Shown: positions 12,901-20,720 of the stretch, piece by piece | Layout: each line of letters opens with the position of its first letter | Position numbering within the stretch: the first letter of the stretch is position 1 | NCBI GenBank assembly: GCA_020310875.1 | Contig: CM035427.1 | Span: 96,302,094 to 96,366,093, forward strand | Length of the DNA stretch: 64,000 nucleotides | Source of the DNA: Ceratopteris richardii | Lineage: Eukaryota; Streptophyta; Polypodiopsida; Polypodiales; Pteridaceae | Reading direction: 5' to 3' | Made by a program: the position numbers and the translations under genes | The notes under the pieces: model-generated | Told to the model about the DNA's origin: nothing | The model's database searches: none | The model's input: only the letters and a program-made list of their open reading frames with translations

Positions 12901-14476
12901 GGAGGCGGCTTTAGATCATCCAGAACAGCCACTAAGTCCGAGCAGATTCAAGGCAATCCCATCCGAGTCGATGCGGATGTTGCTAGACGACCATGTTAGA
13001 TTGCTCGAGGACTATGATCGTATGAATGAAGAGTATCAAAAGTTAAAGGAAGATCACAAACTGCTACAGCTCAGAGAACCAGCAACACAACAAGTACACG
13101 TAGCAGCGGAATTACCAGCACCTGTGGACCCTGCCCCTGAAGTTTTAGAGGAACTCAACGCACTCCGGGCCCAGGTAACAAATCTTGAATCTAGGATTGC
13201 CATCTATGAAGCACCACCAAGGCCAGACTCCCCACCTGAGCTACCAGCTGAGGAAGAAACCGTCACTATCCCGGTGGAGGAGACCTTCGAAGAGGCTTAT
13301 GAACCGATACCCATCCCAGGCGGACGTGTCACGGCCGAAGGCCAGATGACCTACGAATTACCTACCCCCGCGTGGATGAAGACAGTAGAAGAACTCGGAA
13401 CGACACACTCGGCCAGAGTAGAGGCACAGCTACATGCCATGGCCATAATTGAAGAGAAAATTTTACAATCACCATTCTTTGCTCAAATGGCCCCGCGACG
13501 ATACATATCCGGGCATGAGCTTCAGTATAAACCATACTTCATGTTAATGGCAGAATATCAGTTAACCATAGAGAAAGAAACCGGCATGAAACCAACGCAT
13601 GCCACTCAATTCGAGCCAGAGGACTTGCCACCAAGGGCGCAGAGAGGTGAAATCCTTCAACCAGACTGGCGCAAAGATTTACTGCAAAATTATCCAGAGA
13701 TGATGAGCACGTGGGTAAAAGCGCCGCTTCACTTAAAATTTAATCCGTGCTGGGGACCAGTACCACGACGCCGCTCTTGGACTGCCTTCGCTATAAAGCT
13801 ACAAAACAATAAGCAGTGCCAAGACTGGTTGAACTACCCCTACTTCAAGCCACCAGTCGCGTTACCCACAGTAGGCTACATGATGGCGACGATCCGCCAC
13901 TGGCTCCCTCGATTAAAACCTATGGATGATATTGCCGCGCACATGACTGTCAAAATCTTTGACATGATGCAGATGGTCTTTAAAGTCTTCCGGCGCATCA
14001 AGGCTCCCCATGTCAACACCCCGGGCTTTGAGCATGGTAACTTGGATTTAGTCTATGATATGAGCACAACGCCATCGCTACGGGTGTGTTACGCCTGGCA
14101 CTGCAGGATCAAATATCTACCGGCATGTTACAAGCAAACATTCGAAGAAATGTTCACCACCGGTTTTTGGGAGTACCATTCAGAAGTATTCATAAGCAGG
14201 CCCACACACTTATTGCAATTATTCGCCTGTGAACGAATGGTGTACTCCACACACTATCAGCTCCCACCACCAGACGAGCCGCAACCTATCGACTGGGAGA
14301 AACTTGAGGCTGATCTAGCCCGAGGTATTCGTGTATCCGAGCACACCCTCGCTCAAGACCTCCTACAGAATTACATCCGGCAGACCTCACAACAAGGTTC
14401 TGTCAGGGACGACAGAAGCGAGAGGGAGGGGGGTGTTGGAAGCAGTCAGAGGCACAGACGCCACGGAAGCATGTGA
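9989..14476 (+). CDS. aORF: 1,495-aa extra protein of the E1 element, function unknown
   Basis: Uninterrupted ORF after pol. Residues about 50-310 form a globular region whose helical pattern (HKRIWFGLYLACTG ... VDLASWIIDQM ... LTRIVYMC) recalls the 'putative plant transposon protein'/Athila ORF1-type domain; that is a family-level inference. Residues about 320-850 are low-complexity, rich in Pro, Thr and Ser, with an acidic patch near 480-520. A heptad-rich coiled coil spans about 857-975, with shorter coils near 1010-1070. The C-terminal 400 residues are globular, with many Trp, Tyr and Pro. I see no signal peptide, transmembrane segment or furin-like site, so it is not a typical env glycoprotein. 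The last codons run over the polypurine tract into the LTR. Related fragments occur at 41973-42340 and 62230-64000. Confidence 0.85.
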   Translation: MQTDEGTSGAGPSVAAVPLNVLRAESHPTAPPPEFQGFPGPMPIDNPPMGYTEKIHRNSHWFQGLAGPLADADFIFESSLTFDDRTWGKYQFFSREFEALQSTQDLTHVWARAGFTEYFSDPLPKPDFYRCYYLITTLLASENKDIPGTFILPTLVDDPPYKRFYLSKDLIRAAIKIHGTHTPTDRERLIPEPMKRGDVTKWEEISAITPELSKPLRICMQHFAFPAQDRFTMPHKRIWFGLYLACTGPQTVDLASWIIDQMYLAQHRWERKKVLNGCCALTRIVYMCLAYDLPIERALTGEELKAFKSTAKKARKPSRTRAGKRMRGTIPCLQVPESPSPQPSPERPQTEAAPTVQPIRIRLSRPVITEATTSTAAPQAATTSEPATTTAEAPTTIGAEAFSFPIPHMEADPINTTFDFEMPDAFSNEFQYSEAQLFSQEYERPSYPTTPRDLPQGQAVSGSEEERTEPDDDQGDDEASQGSHDDQTEGQGQQTDTHGDTSTYEDETFEAAAYTLAIKKLYRTMEKVWARKRLTEEESQALIEQELISGGFEDAYIRGFRELVKSVGSHEALRFLQRKQLPQFDPRRVRLLSKPGEYIRVPTGAQSSAQAREARLAPERSVTAETILVDSPPRTTIVHTTTILEITSTPSTPLSPHLSPTHPVSPAHPPAFPTSTPVESNIAPTSSLPIHTTRPTPNPLHPYVNPFTPSSFPAFPPPLRPPFPFLTPLTFSPVSPPQPTITPISPFHQTIPTIPPVNYSTFVNPVFTPTQPPTITPLFTVTTLNTSNGMDISPPTSPPPTPLTAPSHLGTSQFSTITTASTVPTPLPIPTASTTTASSFSTSLLLSPTIDTAFQHMFACMTQVRDEFASLSTNYQQLQKTTNDLQTQLNLLSIENASLNSRYQELREAYHKLEIESEEKSKEATADLDNLLRAQTVRNATLTRNMGLLRRHLAAAKEENQRLQEQNRENLEAALDHPEQPLSPSRFKAIPSESMRMLLDDHVRLLEDYDRMNEEYQKLKEDHKLLQLREPATQQVHVAAELPAPVDPAPEVLEELNALRAQVTNLESRIAIYEAPPRPDSPPELPAEEETVTIPVEETFEEAYEPIPIPGGRVTAEGQMTYELPTPAWMKTVEELGTTHSARVEAQLHAMAIIEEKILQSPFFAQMAPRRYISGHELQYKPYFMLMAEYQLTIEKETGMKPTHATQFEPEDLPPRAQRGEILQPDWRKDLLQNYPEMMSTWVKAPLHLKFNPCWGPVPRRRSWTAFAIKLQNNKQCQDWLNYPYFKPPVALPTVGYMMATIRHWLPRLKPMDDIAAHMTVKIFDMMQMVFKVFRRIKAPHVNTPGFEHGNLDLVYDMSTTPSLRVCYAWHCRIKYLPACYKQTFEEMFTTGFWEYHSEVFISRPTHLLQLFACERMVYSTHYQLPPPDEPQPIDWEKLEADLARGIRVSEHTLAQDLLQNYIRQTSQQGSVRDDRSEREGGVGSSQRHRRHGSM
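14420..14433 (+). other. Polypurine tract of E1
   Basis: A run of purines (GAGAGGGAGGGGGG) lies directly before the TGTTGG start of the LTR. This is where plus-strand DNA synthesis is primed. It overlaps the end of the aORF. Confidence 0.85.
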
Positions 14477-15084
14477 AGACGAAGCAGGGAGCCAGGCGGA
14501 TCAATTTTTTAAACAAATATATTTCTTATTAATTCTCCAAACATTCAACAGTGATTATTATCACTAATTGTAACATATGTATCATAAGAAAACCCCATTT
14601 TGTAATCCATAGCTCCATTTTGTGCAAGCCGAGGAGTCCTCGAGCTTGAGGAGCTTAGGTAGAATGCGCGTACCAATTTTCGTTATTTTTAGACATCGTT
14701 TACCCTTCCAAATAGCATCTAGGACCTATTTTTTAACTAGGCCGGTCACTAGATGTGAAACCGGTCAAAACTAGTCTAGAAACTATAAAAAGAGCTAGAG
14801 AGCTCATTTTAGGGGTTGGTTCATTTTGGTTAGTGTGAGCATAGAGCTAGTTTGAGCTTGTAAGAGTATTCTTGAGCAATAGAGCTAATTTTCCCACCTT
14901 CCATTGTGTCTTGCTTGTCTCTTCATCGTGTGTGTGTATGTGTGTGTGCATCTTTGTGCTTCTCACCTTCACTCTCACATCATCTCACGTTCACGATCTC
15001 CATATCACTCCTACCTCTCCCTCGGATTGACATTAAGGAGGTGAAGCTTCTTAACGTGGTTCTCACCATTGTGCTAGAGCAACA
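14434..15084 (+). repeat. 3' LTR of E1 (651 bp)
   Basis: Starts TGTTGGAAGC after the polypurine tract and ends AGCAACA. Both ends fit TG...CA. A TATA-like ACTATAAAAAG lies near 14785, followed by AGAGCTAGAGAGCTCATTTT, which is shared with the LTRs of G4 and G5 on the other strand. The 5' LTR is outside the window, so neither LTR divergence nor a target duplication can be checked. Confidence 0.8.
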
Positions 15085-15112
15085 GTTGATAAAATCATTT
15101 AACACTCTAACA

Positions 15113-15428
15113 ATTACAATGCATTGTTCAACATATTCTATGTTACTGTTACAATCCAACAATGCATTGGCCAACATATTCCATGTTACAATCCAACAAT
15201 GCATTGGCTATTCTATGTGTTAATCAACAATGCATTGGCTAACATATTCCATGTTACAATCCAACAATGCATTGGCTATTCCATATTTCAATCCAACAAT
15301 GCATTGGCTAACATATTCCATGTTACAATCCAACAATGCATTGGCTATTCCATATTTCAATCCAACAATGCATTGGCTAACATATTCCATGTTACAATCC
15401 AACAATGCATTGTTCAACATATTCCATA
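15113..15428 (+). repeat. Minisatellite built on a CAATGCATTG palindrome
   Basis: About nine copies of CAACAATGCATTGG-like cores alternate with two spacers (AACATATTCCATGTTACAATC and TATTCCATATTTCAATC). The higher-order unit is close to 69 bp. Each core contains the 10-bp palindrome CAATGCATTG. The repeat is open in several frames, which creates spurious ORFs. It begins about 30 bases after the E1 LTR. Confidence 0.85.
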
Positions 15429-16238
15429 AGGTATAACATGCCCCTCAGTTGAACAAGCAACTGACCTCAGGTGATAAAATAATAAACATGGATGCCCAGT
15501 CACATGTTTCATCACTGAATAAAACTAGGCATGTGCCATGTAAAAATACATGCATGGAAATGTTCATGGAGCTGTTACATTAATGTGTTTGTGTATGATA
15601 TACAGGATTTAAGTCAAAATGTAATCCAAAAGTGATGACAAAAATGAATAGCTGGATATGATAAAATAATAGTTAATTTTCTAATCATGAATTTATACTT
15701 GAATGCATGTGCATATGAATTTTGTAAAAATTTCGGCAGCATAACGGCATGATTTTGAAAACCGGAAAATTTCCGACACACAATTTTTATAATATTTGTG
15801 CCGACAGGCATAATCTATGCACAAAGAAACCAAAAGGGGATTACACACCCTGACATATGTATTTTCCTCCTCGCTAACCTGTAATAAAATACATACCTGT
15901 CCCTGCAATAAGAATTCATGCACCATACAAGACAAACCATGTGTAAACGATGCATATATTCTATGTACGGCGCAAAACATGCACGTCCAAAATGTAAATT
16001 GATGCAAAAAGAAGAAAACTATGCATATAAATTGACAAGAAATGTATCTGGATGTTAACAAAGTAATTTGCCGATGTGAGCAGGTGCTGAAGATGATCCA
16101 CCCTTTATCATAATAGCATGACAATATGCCTTCAAGAATCGAAGCTTCAAAAATATGATTAGAAAAGGTTTGTTGATGATGAATTAAAGGTAATATGCTC
16201 CTATAGACTAAATTCAATATGTAAATACATTACAATTA
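15429..16238. other. No gene seen; AT-rich spacer
   Basis: No family could be recognised. The open frames on the - strand are short and lack a coding pattern. It may be decayed body of the element whose Gag remnant follows. Confidence 0.5.
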
Positions 16239-16601
16239 TCAAACATGTAGGGTAAACTTTAAAGGTAGAAATGGATCCTTAAACTCTTCTTGAAAAGCCT
16301 TCCAGGTGCGTGGACAATCTGCACGACGAGAAAGATCATTCCACCATAACTGCGCTCGTCCTACCAAATAATTGGTGGCAAACTCAATTTTCTTATTTTC
16401 TGAATATAACCCATAGGAAAAGAAATCGTTGAAAAGGGATAGCCATGATAAGACAAAGGGGCCATCTTTTCGTCCGTCGAATTGAAGCATAGCATATCGT
16501 CCTTGTATGGTTTGTTGAAGTGCTTGAAGCTCTTGATTCATAATCTCTAACTCTTGTTTGAATGAAACTCCAGGTAAAGGTGAATTACTGTAATCCGCCA
16601 T
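16239..16601 (-). pseudogene. gag: Gag fragment of a chromovirus-like Ty3/gypsy element
   Basis: A real ATG at 16599-16601 begins a 120-aa frame with a retrotransposon Gag core: GRKDGPFVLSWLSLFNDFF, then YLVGRAQLWWNDLSRR and WKAFQEEFKDPF. It is cut off after FTLHV with no zinc knuckle, protease or polymerase. An initiator-tRNA-Met primer site and an LTR-like end lie upstream on the same strand (17223-17234, and from 17236), which is the pairing usual for chromoviruses. So this is the 5' end of a - strand element whose remainder is lost. Confidence 0.7.
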
Positions 16602-16862
16602 GGTGCTCTTGGATCCTTGCTTTCAACCTAAGTATCTTGAACACTAATTTAATTGCCACCCAAAGATTTTGAAGGAATTCACACTTGCAAACTAGCTCAG
16701 TGGAAAGTTCATTCCGAGAGCTTTCCAATGGTATATTATACGCCTCAATCCGACATACGGATTGAAAGTTACACTTGATTCTTTGTTGGGTCCAAATTTG
16801 AATTCGACGCGCGCGCCTTGCACAAGTACCAAAGAGAGAGAAGGGGAGTACAATTCCAAGAG

Positions 16863-16930
16863 ATGGTGGAGTGGTCAAAGCACTTCCCTTGAAAGTAGGA
16901 GGTTGTGGGTTTAAATCCTCCTACCTTAGG
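16863..16930 (+). ncRNA. tRNA-like sequence with pol III A and B boxes; possible SINE head
   Basis: TGGTGGAGTGG (16864-16874) matches an A box. GGGTTTAAATCC (about 16907-16918) matches a B box, at tRNA-like spacing. Between them CACTTCCCTTGAAAGTAGGAG can form an imperfect anticodon arm. The acceptor stem is not convincing, so it is unlikely to be a working tRNA gene. tRNA-derived plant SINEs have this kind of head. No poly(A) end was identified. Confidence 0.4.
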
Positions 16931-17082
16931 GACTCTAAACCTCTCTATTGCTACTCAAAAATTAAAATTGCCTCGCGTGTAGCCAACGGCTGCCAACGGT
17001 CGCCAAGGGAGCCTTGGGTGCCAATGTTGCCAATGTATTGCCTAAGTTCTTTGCCTTAGTCGACGTAGGTGAAAACGTAGGT

Positions 17083-17190
17083 TCTCGTTCTGGAACTGGA
17101 ACTGGAACAGGAACAAAAACCGAAACCGCAGACGCAGACGCAGATGGAGATGGAAATGGAATCGGAATCGAAATCGTGAACAGAGAACAG
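17083..17190 (+). repeat. Degenerate hexamer-rich tract
   Basis: Runs of GGAACT/GGAACA, GCAGAC and GGAATC/GGAAAT units form an imperfect short tandem repeat inside the leader. Confidence 0.6.
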
Positions 17191-17222
17191 AGAACAAAAC
17201 CCTCTGTATTGACGCGTGCAGA

Positions 17223-17234
17223 GCTCTGATACCA
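17223..17234 (-). other. Primer-binding site, initiator tRNA-Met type
   Basis: The - strand reads TGGTATCAGAGC, the sequence complementary to the 3' end of plant initiator tRNA-Met. It sits one base from the LTR end TGTTGTCAGG on the + strand. Confidence 0.75.
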
Positions 17235-17235
17235 C

Positions 17236-17620
17236 TGTTGTCAGGATCTTGTTCACGCGTACACAGAGATTACGAATACGGAAAAACACACAAAAAATAG
17301 ACGCAACAAGAGACGAGACAGAACGCAGTATTGGGTGCAATCTCCCCCCATGCACTCTGTTTTGACAGTCCACAGAGTGCATGTATTTATAGGAATTTTG
17401 ATTACGTCGAAAAGAGTGGTTACAAGAGGGCGGCTTTGAAAAGCAGGCGTAAAACTAAAAGTCGATAACTTTTACAGAAAGCCATTGCTTTCAATAACAA
17501 AAACTGCGGTCTACAATGACCCTTATTCTAACCATTACTTTTCTAACAATAGAACCTTCTACGCAGGTTTATTTACAAAATAAATAATAATTATTCGGAT
17601 TATTGATATCCGCCCTTTCA
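17236..17620 (-). repeat. 5' LTR (outer boundary approximate) of the chromovirus-like element
   Basis: It starts (as +) TGTTGTCAGG beside the primer site. A TATA box (CCTATAAATA on -) lies near 17385. The outer end is set near CCGCCCTTTCA at about 17620, but this is uncertain because the second LTR and target duplication are missing. Confidence 0.5.
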
Positions 17621-17789
17621 CGCCTTGCACGCTCCTCACGAACCTCCATCTCCTATATCAAAAACATCAAAAACACATTAATACATTAATAATTTAACAT
17701 TTTAACAATGCCTTGTTCAATAATATACAACAATGCCTCTCTTGCTCTATCATATATGTCTCCATTCCTGATCAATCTCTTCCTACAAA

Positions 17790-18075
17790 ATTTATATTTT
17801 GAACGGCATCATTTATTTGACATTGACCTTATAATTGGTAGTGCTTTGATCAATATGTATGCTCAATGTGGATTCCTTTCAAAGGTACAACAAATATTGG
17901 ATGCTCTTCTTATTCAAGTGATTTCAGCTTGGAATGCTCTCATGGTGGGGTGTACTGAACATGGGAATTATGAGGAAGCTTTCGATATCTATACAAAATT
18001 ACAACTTAGAGAGATTCTTGTAAAATATGTCATATATGTTTGCATGATGAAGGTTTGTGGGAGTCTTATTCTATA
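17790..18075 (+). pseudogene. PPR-gene fragment
   Basis: The translation reads IGSALINMYAQCGFL, then ISAWNALMVGCTEHGNYEEAF, then YVCMMKVCGSL. This is the repeating LG-SALI-MYAKCG / VSWNALI-GY-HG / F--LKACGS pattern of plant PLS-class PPR proteins, which bind organelle RNA. About two and a half repeats are present. There is no organelle presequence and no DYW end, and the frame collapses after about 18115. It is a relic caught among transposons. Confidence 0.7.
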
Positions 18076-19703
18076 TGTACACATTGAAATCTCCCTTGCT
18101 AGTAGTTGCATATACTAGTTCACAAAGATGAAGCCTTATCAAATTCATGTACTTGGACTTGATGAAAAAACCCAGCTCAAGTTTAGATATAGCTGCCCAT
18201 TCACTTCTTAGGTTGCGTTTAGTTCCAATGTTGTACTATACACAAATGGGGGTGCAAAGACCATGCTAATTCCATATCCGAGTTTATGGAAGTAATACTA
18301 TCATTTATCAGAGTCCAACCCACATCTTCGGGAAGATTATGTTCATCCTCTAACCATGTTCTTGAAGTCTAGAAGTTTCAGTTGAGGGTGTGACGAGAGG
18401 ATTCCACAACACTTATCTATACATTGTCTCTATAGCCATGAAAAGCAACCCATGGAAGATATAGAAGCATATGGCAAAGAAAATTTAATCCAAATGGGGA
18501 GGACATTACTTCAATGGCATTAATGAAGGCTTGATGTTGAGATCCCCTGCCATTCTCAAGATTCGGACATCAGGAGAAGGGGAAGGGGGCACTAGTCTAC
18601 CCACCCCTGTCAGAGGACGACAGCAGCAAGGGGCATGCCCCATTCGGGCATGCACAAGCTGGGGGTGGATCTCTTTCAGAAGCTATAGGCAAGGAAAAAG
18701 GGAGAAATTTCTTAAAAAAGGGAGAATTTTTGCATCTGAGGGTTGGTCTCTCTTCCTTCCTCGTCCCCATTTTTTGGCCGATAGCTATCAACTGGGGGTG
18801 TGTTTGCCTGTGCAGGTGCGGACGAAGGGAGATTTGGGGGCAGATCGTCAGACCTGGGGGAGATGAAGGGACCTTCTTCATTTTGGGGGCCATGTCGTTA
18901 CTTTCCATCATTTGAGGCTTCCCTAGTAAATATTTAGCCATATATGTCTCCTATAGATATTTTCTCCTTCTTGCGAATAAGAGAGGATGCAAAATCGACT
19001 TCGGTTGGAGATCACAATAAAAACTCAGAAAATAGAGCTTGTCAGCTAGGGATTAGCAGAGAAATGCATAATAGGGCCCAAAATATGAAGGATTTTTACG
19101 TATATGTTTTAATCTTAACCCATTGTTCATGTGGCAACCTTGTTTCACCAAGAGCCAATTTTCGACGAGGTGATCACTCTTGTCTGAGATCTACTAGAGA
19201 ACTAAGAGTCAATGAGCACTAGTCTAAATGCCACGAAGACGAAGATATCACCAGATTCCATTAGCAGTCAAAGTCAAAAGACTCAAAACCGAAGGGGGTC
19301 TACCCATGCAAGTTCGAATCCTGTAGCTTCCAAAGTCAAAGCTTATTTTATTGATTCAAAGATATTTGAGAATTCGAGTGCAATGATCCACTTGATTAAG
19401 CCGTCAGCAACTTAGCCACAAGTCTGAGTTCGATATCCCGTTTGTCCACTTGATGGGTTGGAAGAATAGCTTTTTTGCTGGATAGATCACAGATAAATCA
19501 TCTGTGATAAATCAGTAAACTTCTTTATGCTGTCAAGGTTTCTATGGAAGCTCAACCTTGATCTCTGATAGCAATGCAAGATTATGACCACCACGTGATA
19601 GAGAGATGACTCTGCTCCCAACCAAATGCCTCTATATATAGCTCTCTCTAGGGGAATGCTAGATAGATACTAACCATCCATGTCTCAGCCATGTAACTAC
19701 TGG
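18076..19703. other. Unassigned DNA between the PPR fragment and G2
   Basis: No recognisable coding sequence. GCATGCCC-CATTC-GGGCATGC (about 18630-18655) is a perfect 8-bp-stem hairpin. A TATA-like TCTATATATAGC near 19632 sits upstream of the G2 breakpoint and could be an LTR or promoter remnant. Open frames at 18531-18941 look accidental. Confidence 0.4.
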
Positions 19704-19899
19704 TCATAAATCCAATCTTGACCCAAGACAAGTGGCTCTGTAAGGTCTTCATCGTGACATACTAGCATTTTGAATTTCATTGGGACATCTTGAAGGTAGA
19801 TGGGAAGTACCACCTCACCCAAGTAAGGGGTTTCCACACCTCCCAAACCTATGAGATAGGCTTCTATGGACTTGATGTTCAATTGCACGTCTTGGCAGT
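19704..19899 (-). pseudogene. G2 second-protease C-terminal half
   Basis: The - strand reads SIEAYLIGLGGVETP and PLVLGQDWIYD, matching the E1 second protease after its DSGA motif. It breaks off just past IYD. The preceding half of the domain is at 31503-31600, on the other side of G7. The bases next to G7 are GCAGT here and GTAGT there, a 4-of-5 target duplication. Confidence 0.8.
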
Positions 19900-20416
19900 T
19901 GTTGAGCCCATAAAAGTCATGTTGGTTAAAGTCAATTGCATTCAAAGTCAAATGGTCAAAGTCAATGGTCAAAGTCAACAAGGTCAAGGTCAAAGTCAAC
20001 AGGTGCAAAGTCAAAGTGCTAAAGTGCAGGTGTCAAAGTGCACAGGTAGTGCACAATTAATTGTCCACAAAGGGTAAATTGGAGAAAGTGGGTTGCAGGT
20101 TGCGGAGGTATTTTCTCTAATTTCCCTAAGGTTCAAAGTGTGTTTTAAAGTGTTTTGGAAGGTTCAGGTGAAACCCCCCTTATGTGCAAAAGTGAAGATT
20201 TAAAAGGAAATGTGAAGGTATGTGAGGCGGCAGCGTACGCACAGGTGGAAGTATGGCCCCCCATTAAAATTTTTGGTTTTAGACTAAAGTCACTACAGGA
20301 CAAAACAGTAGGTGGTTGGCTGCCACTTGTGAGGACAATCTTGGGACATCAAAGTGAGAACCAAGATACCATTGCAGTTAGGAGCGTACGTGATCGACAC
20401 ACTCAAATCAAGGCAA
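19900..20416 (+). repeat. 5' LTR of G7, left part (U3 with W-box-like cluster)
   Basis: From TGTTGAGCCC to the copia C1 insertion. Between about 19925 and 20038 the core GTCAA (TTGAC on the other strand) occurs about 11 times. TTGAC is the core of the WRKY-binding W box. The 3' LTR has the same cluster (about 13 copies). Confidence 0.8.
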
Positions 20417-20646
20417 TGTTGGAGTTAGACGTCTGCGGAAGCACGCGAACAGCACAAGGAAGAAGAAGAAGCTTGGAGCACAACACACAATACTGAATGT
20501 ATTACTAGATAATGTACAAAGATAAGTAGCCCATTAGGGCAATAGGCGTATATCCAAGCCGGGGGAAAAAAACCTCCTAAAGAGGGAAAAAAGTGCCCCG
20601 GCGGTCCTAGTGTGTTCACACACATCACTACCTAAATATATCAACA
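20417..20646 (-). repeat. 3' LTR of C1
   Basis: 230 bp, TGTTGGAGTT ... ATATCAACA on the + strand. Followed at 20647 by the complement of a polypurine tract. Confidence 0.9.
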
Positions 20647-20720
20647 AATCCCCCCTGGGAGTGATGCGGTGAACAAGGAGCTGGCACTCATGTATAAGGA
20701 AGTGCCAAGCTATGTGGAAA

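Larger units (their letters stand above)
1..15084 (+). mobile_element. E1: giant Athila/Tat-like Ty3/gypsy LTR retrotransposon, 5' end outside window
   Basis: The order is leader, Gag, protease, RT, RNase H, integrase, second protease-like domain, extra ORF, polypurine tract, 3' LTR. The 5' LTR and primer-binding site lie upstream of base 1. The - strand relative G5 has a leader of about 1.9 kb after a tRNA-Asp primer site, so the whole E1 is probably about 17 kb (inference). Domain order RT-RH-IN is Ty3/gypsy. The tRNA-Asp primer of its relative and the extra ORF after pol point to the Athila/Tat branch. No chromodomain is seen after integrase. The coding frame is unusually well preserved: one in-frame stop in about 9.5 kb of gag-pol, and an uninterrupted 4.5-kb aORF. 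Confidence 0.9.
16602..17222 (-). other. Leader of the truncated chromovirus-like element
   Basis: This lies between the Gag ATG and the primer site. It holds a tRNA-like head (16863-16930) and a short hexamer-rich tract (17083-17190), both described separately. No coding sequence was seen. Confidence 0.5.

Noticed and set aside
9989..14476. aORF as a retroviral-type envelope gene
   Set aside because: No signal peptide, transmembrane segment or cleavage site is seen; position alone is not enough.
15113..15428. Resemblance to a CRISPR-like array
   Set aside because: The spacers are themselves repeated, the context is a plant genome, and no cas-like genes exist here.
14906..15436. Several overlapping open frames across the minisatellite
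   Set aside because: The repeat lacks stops in several frames; the predicted peptides are repeats of the DNA unit.
16863..16930. A functional tRNA gene
   Set aside because: A and B boxes are present, but the acceptor and anticodon stems do not pair well.
18531..18941. Overlapping open frames on both strands
   Set aside because: GC-rich stretch open by chance; no domain, and no support on either strand.
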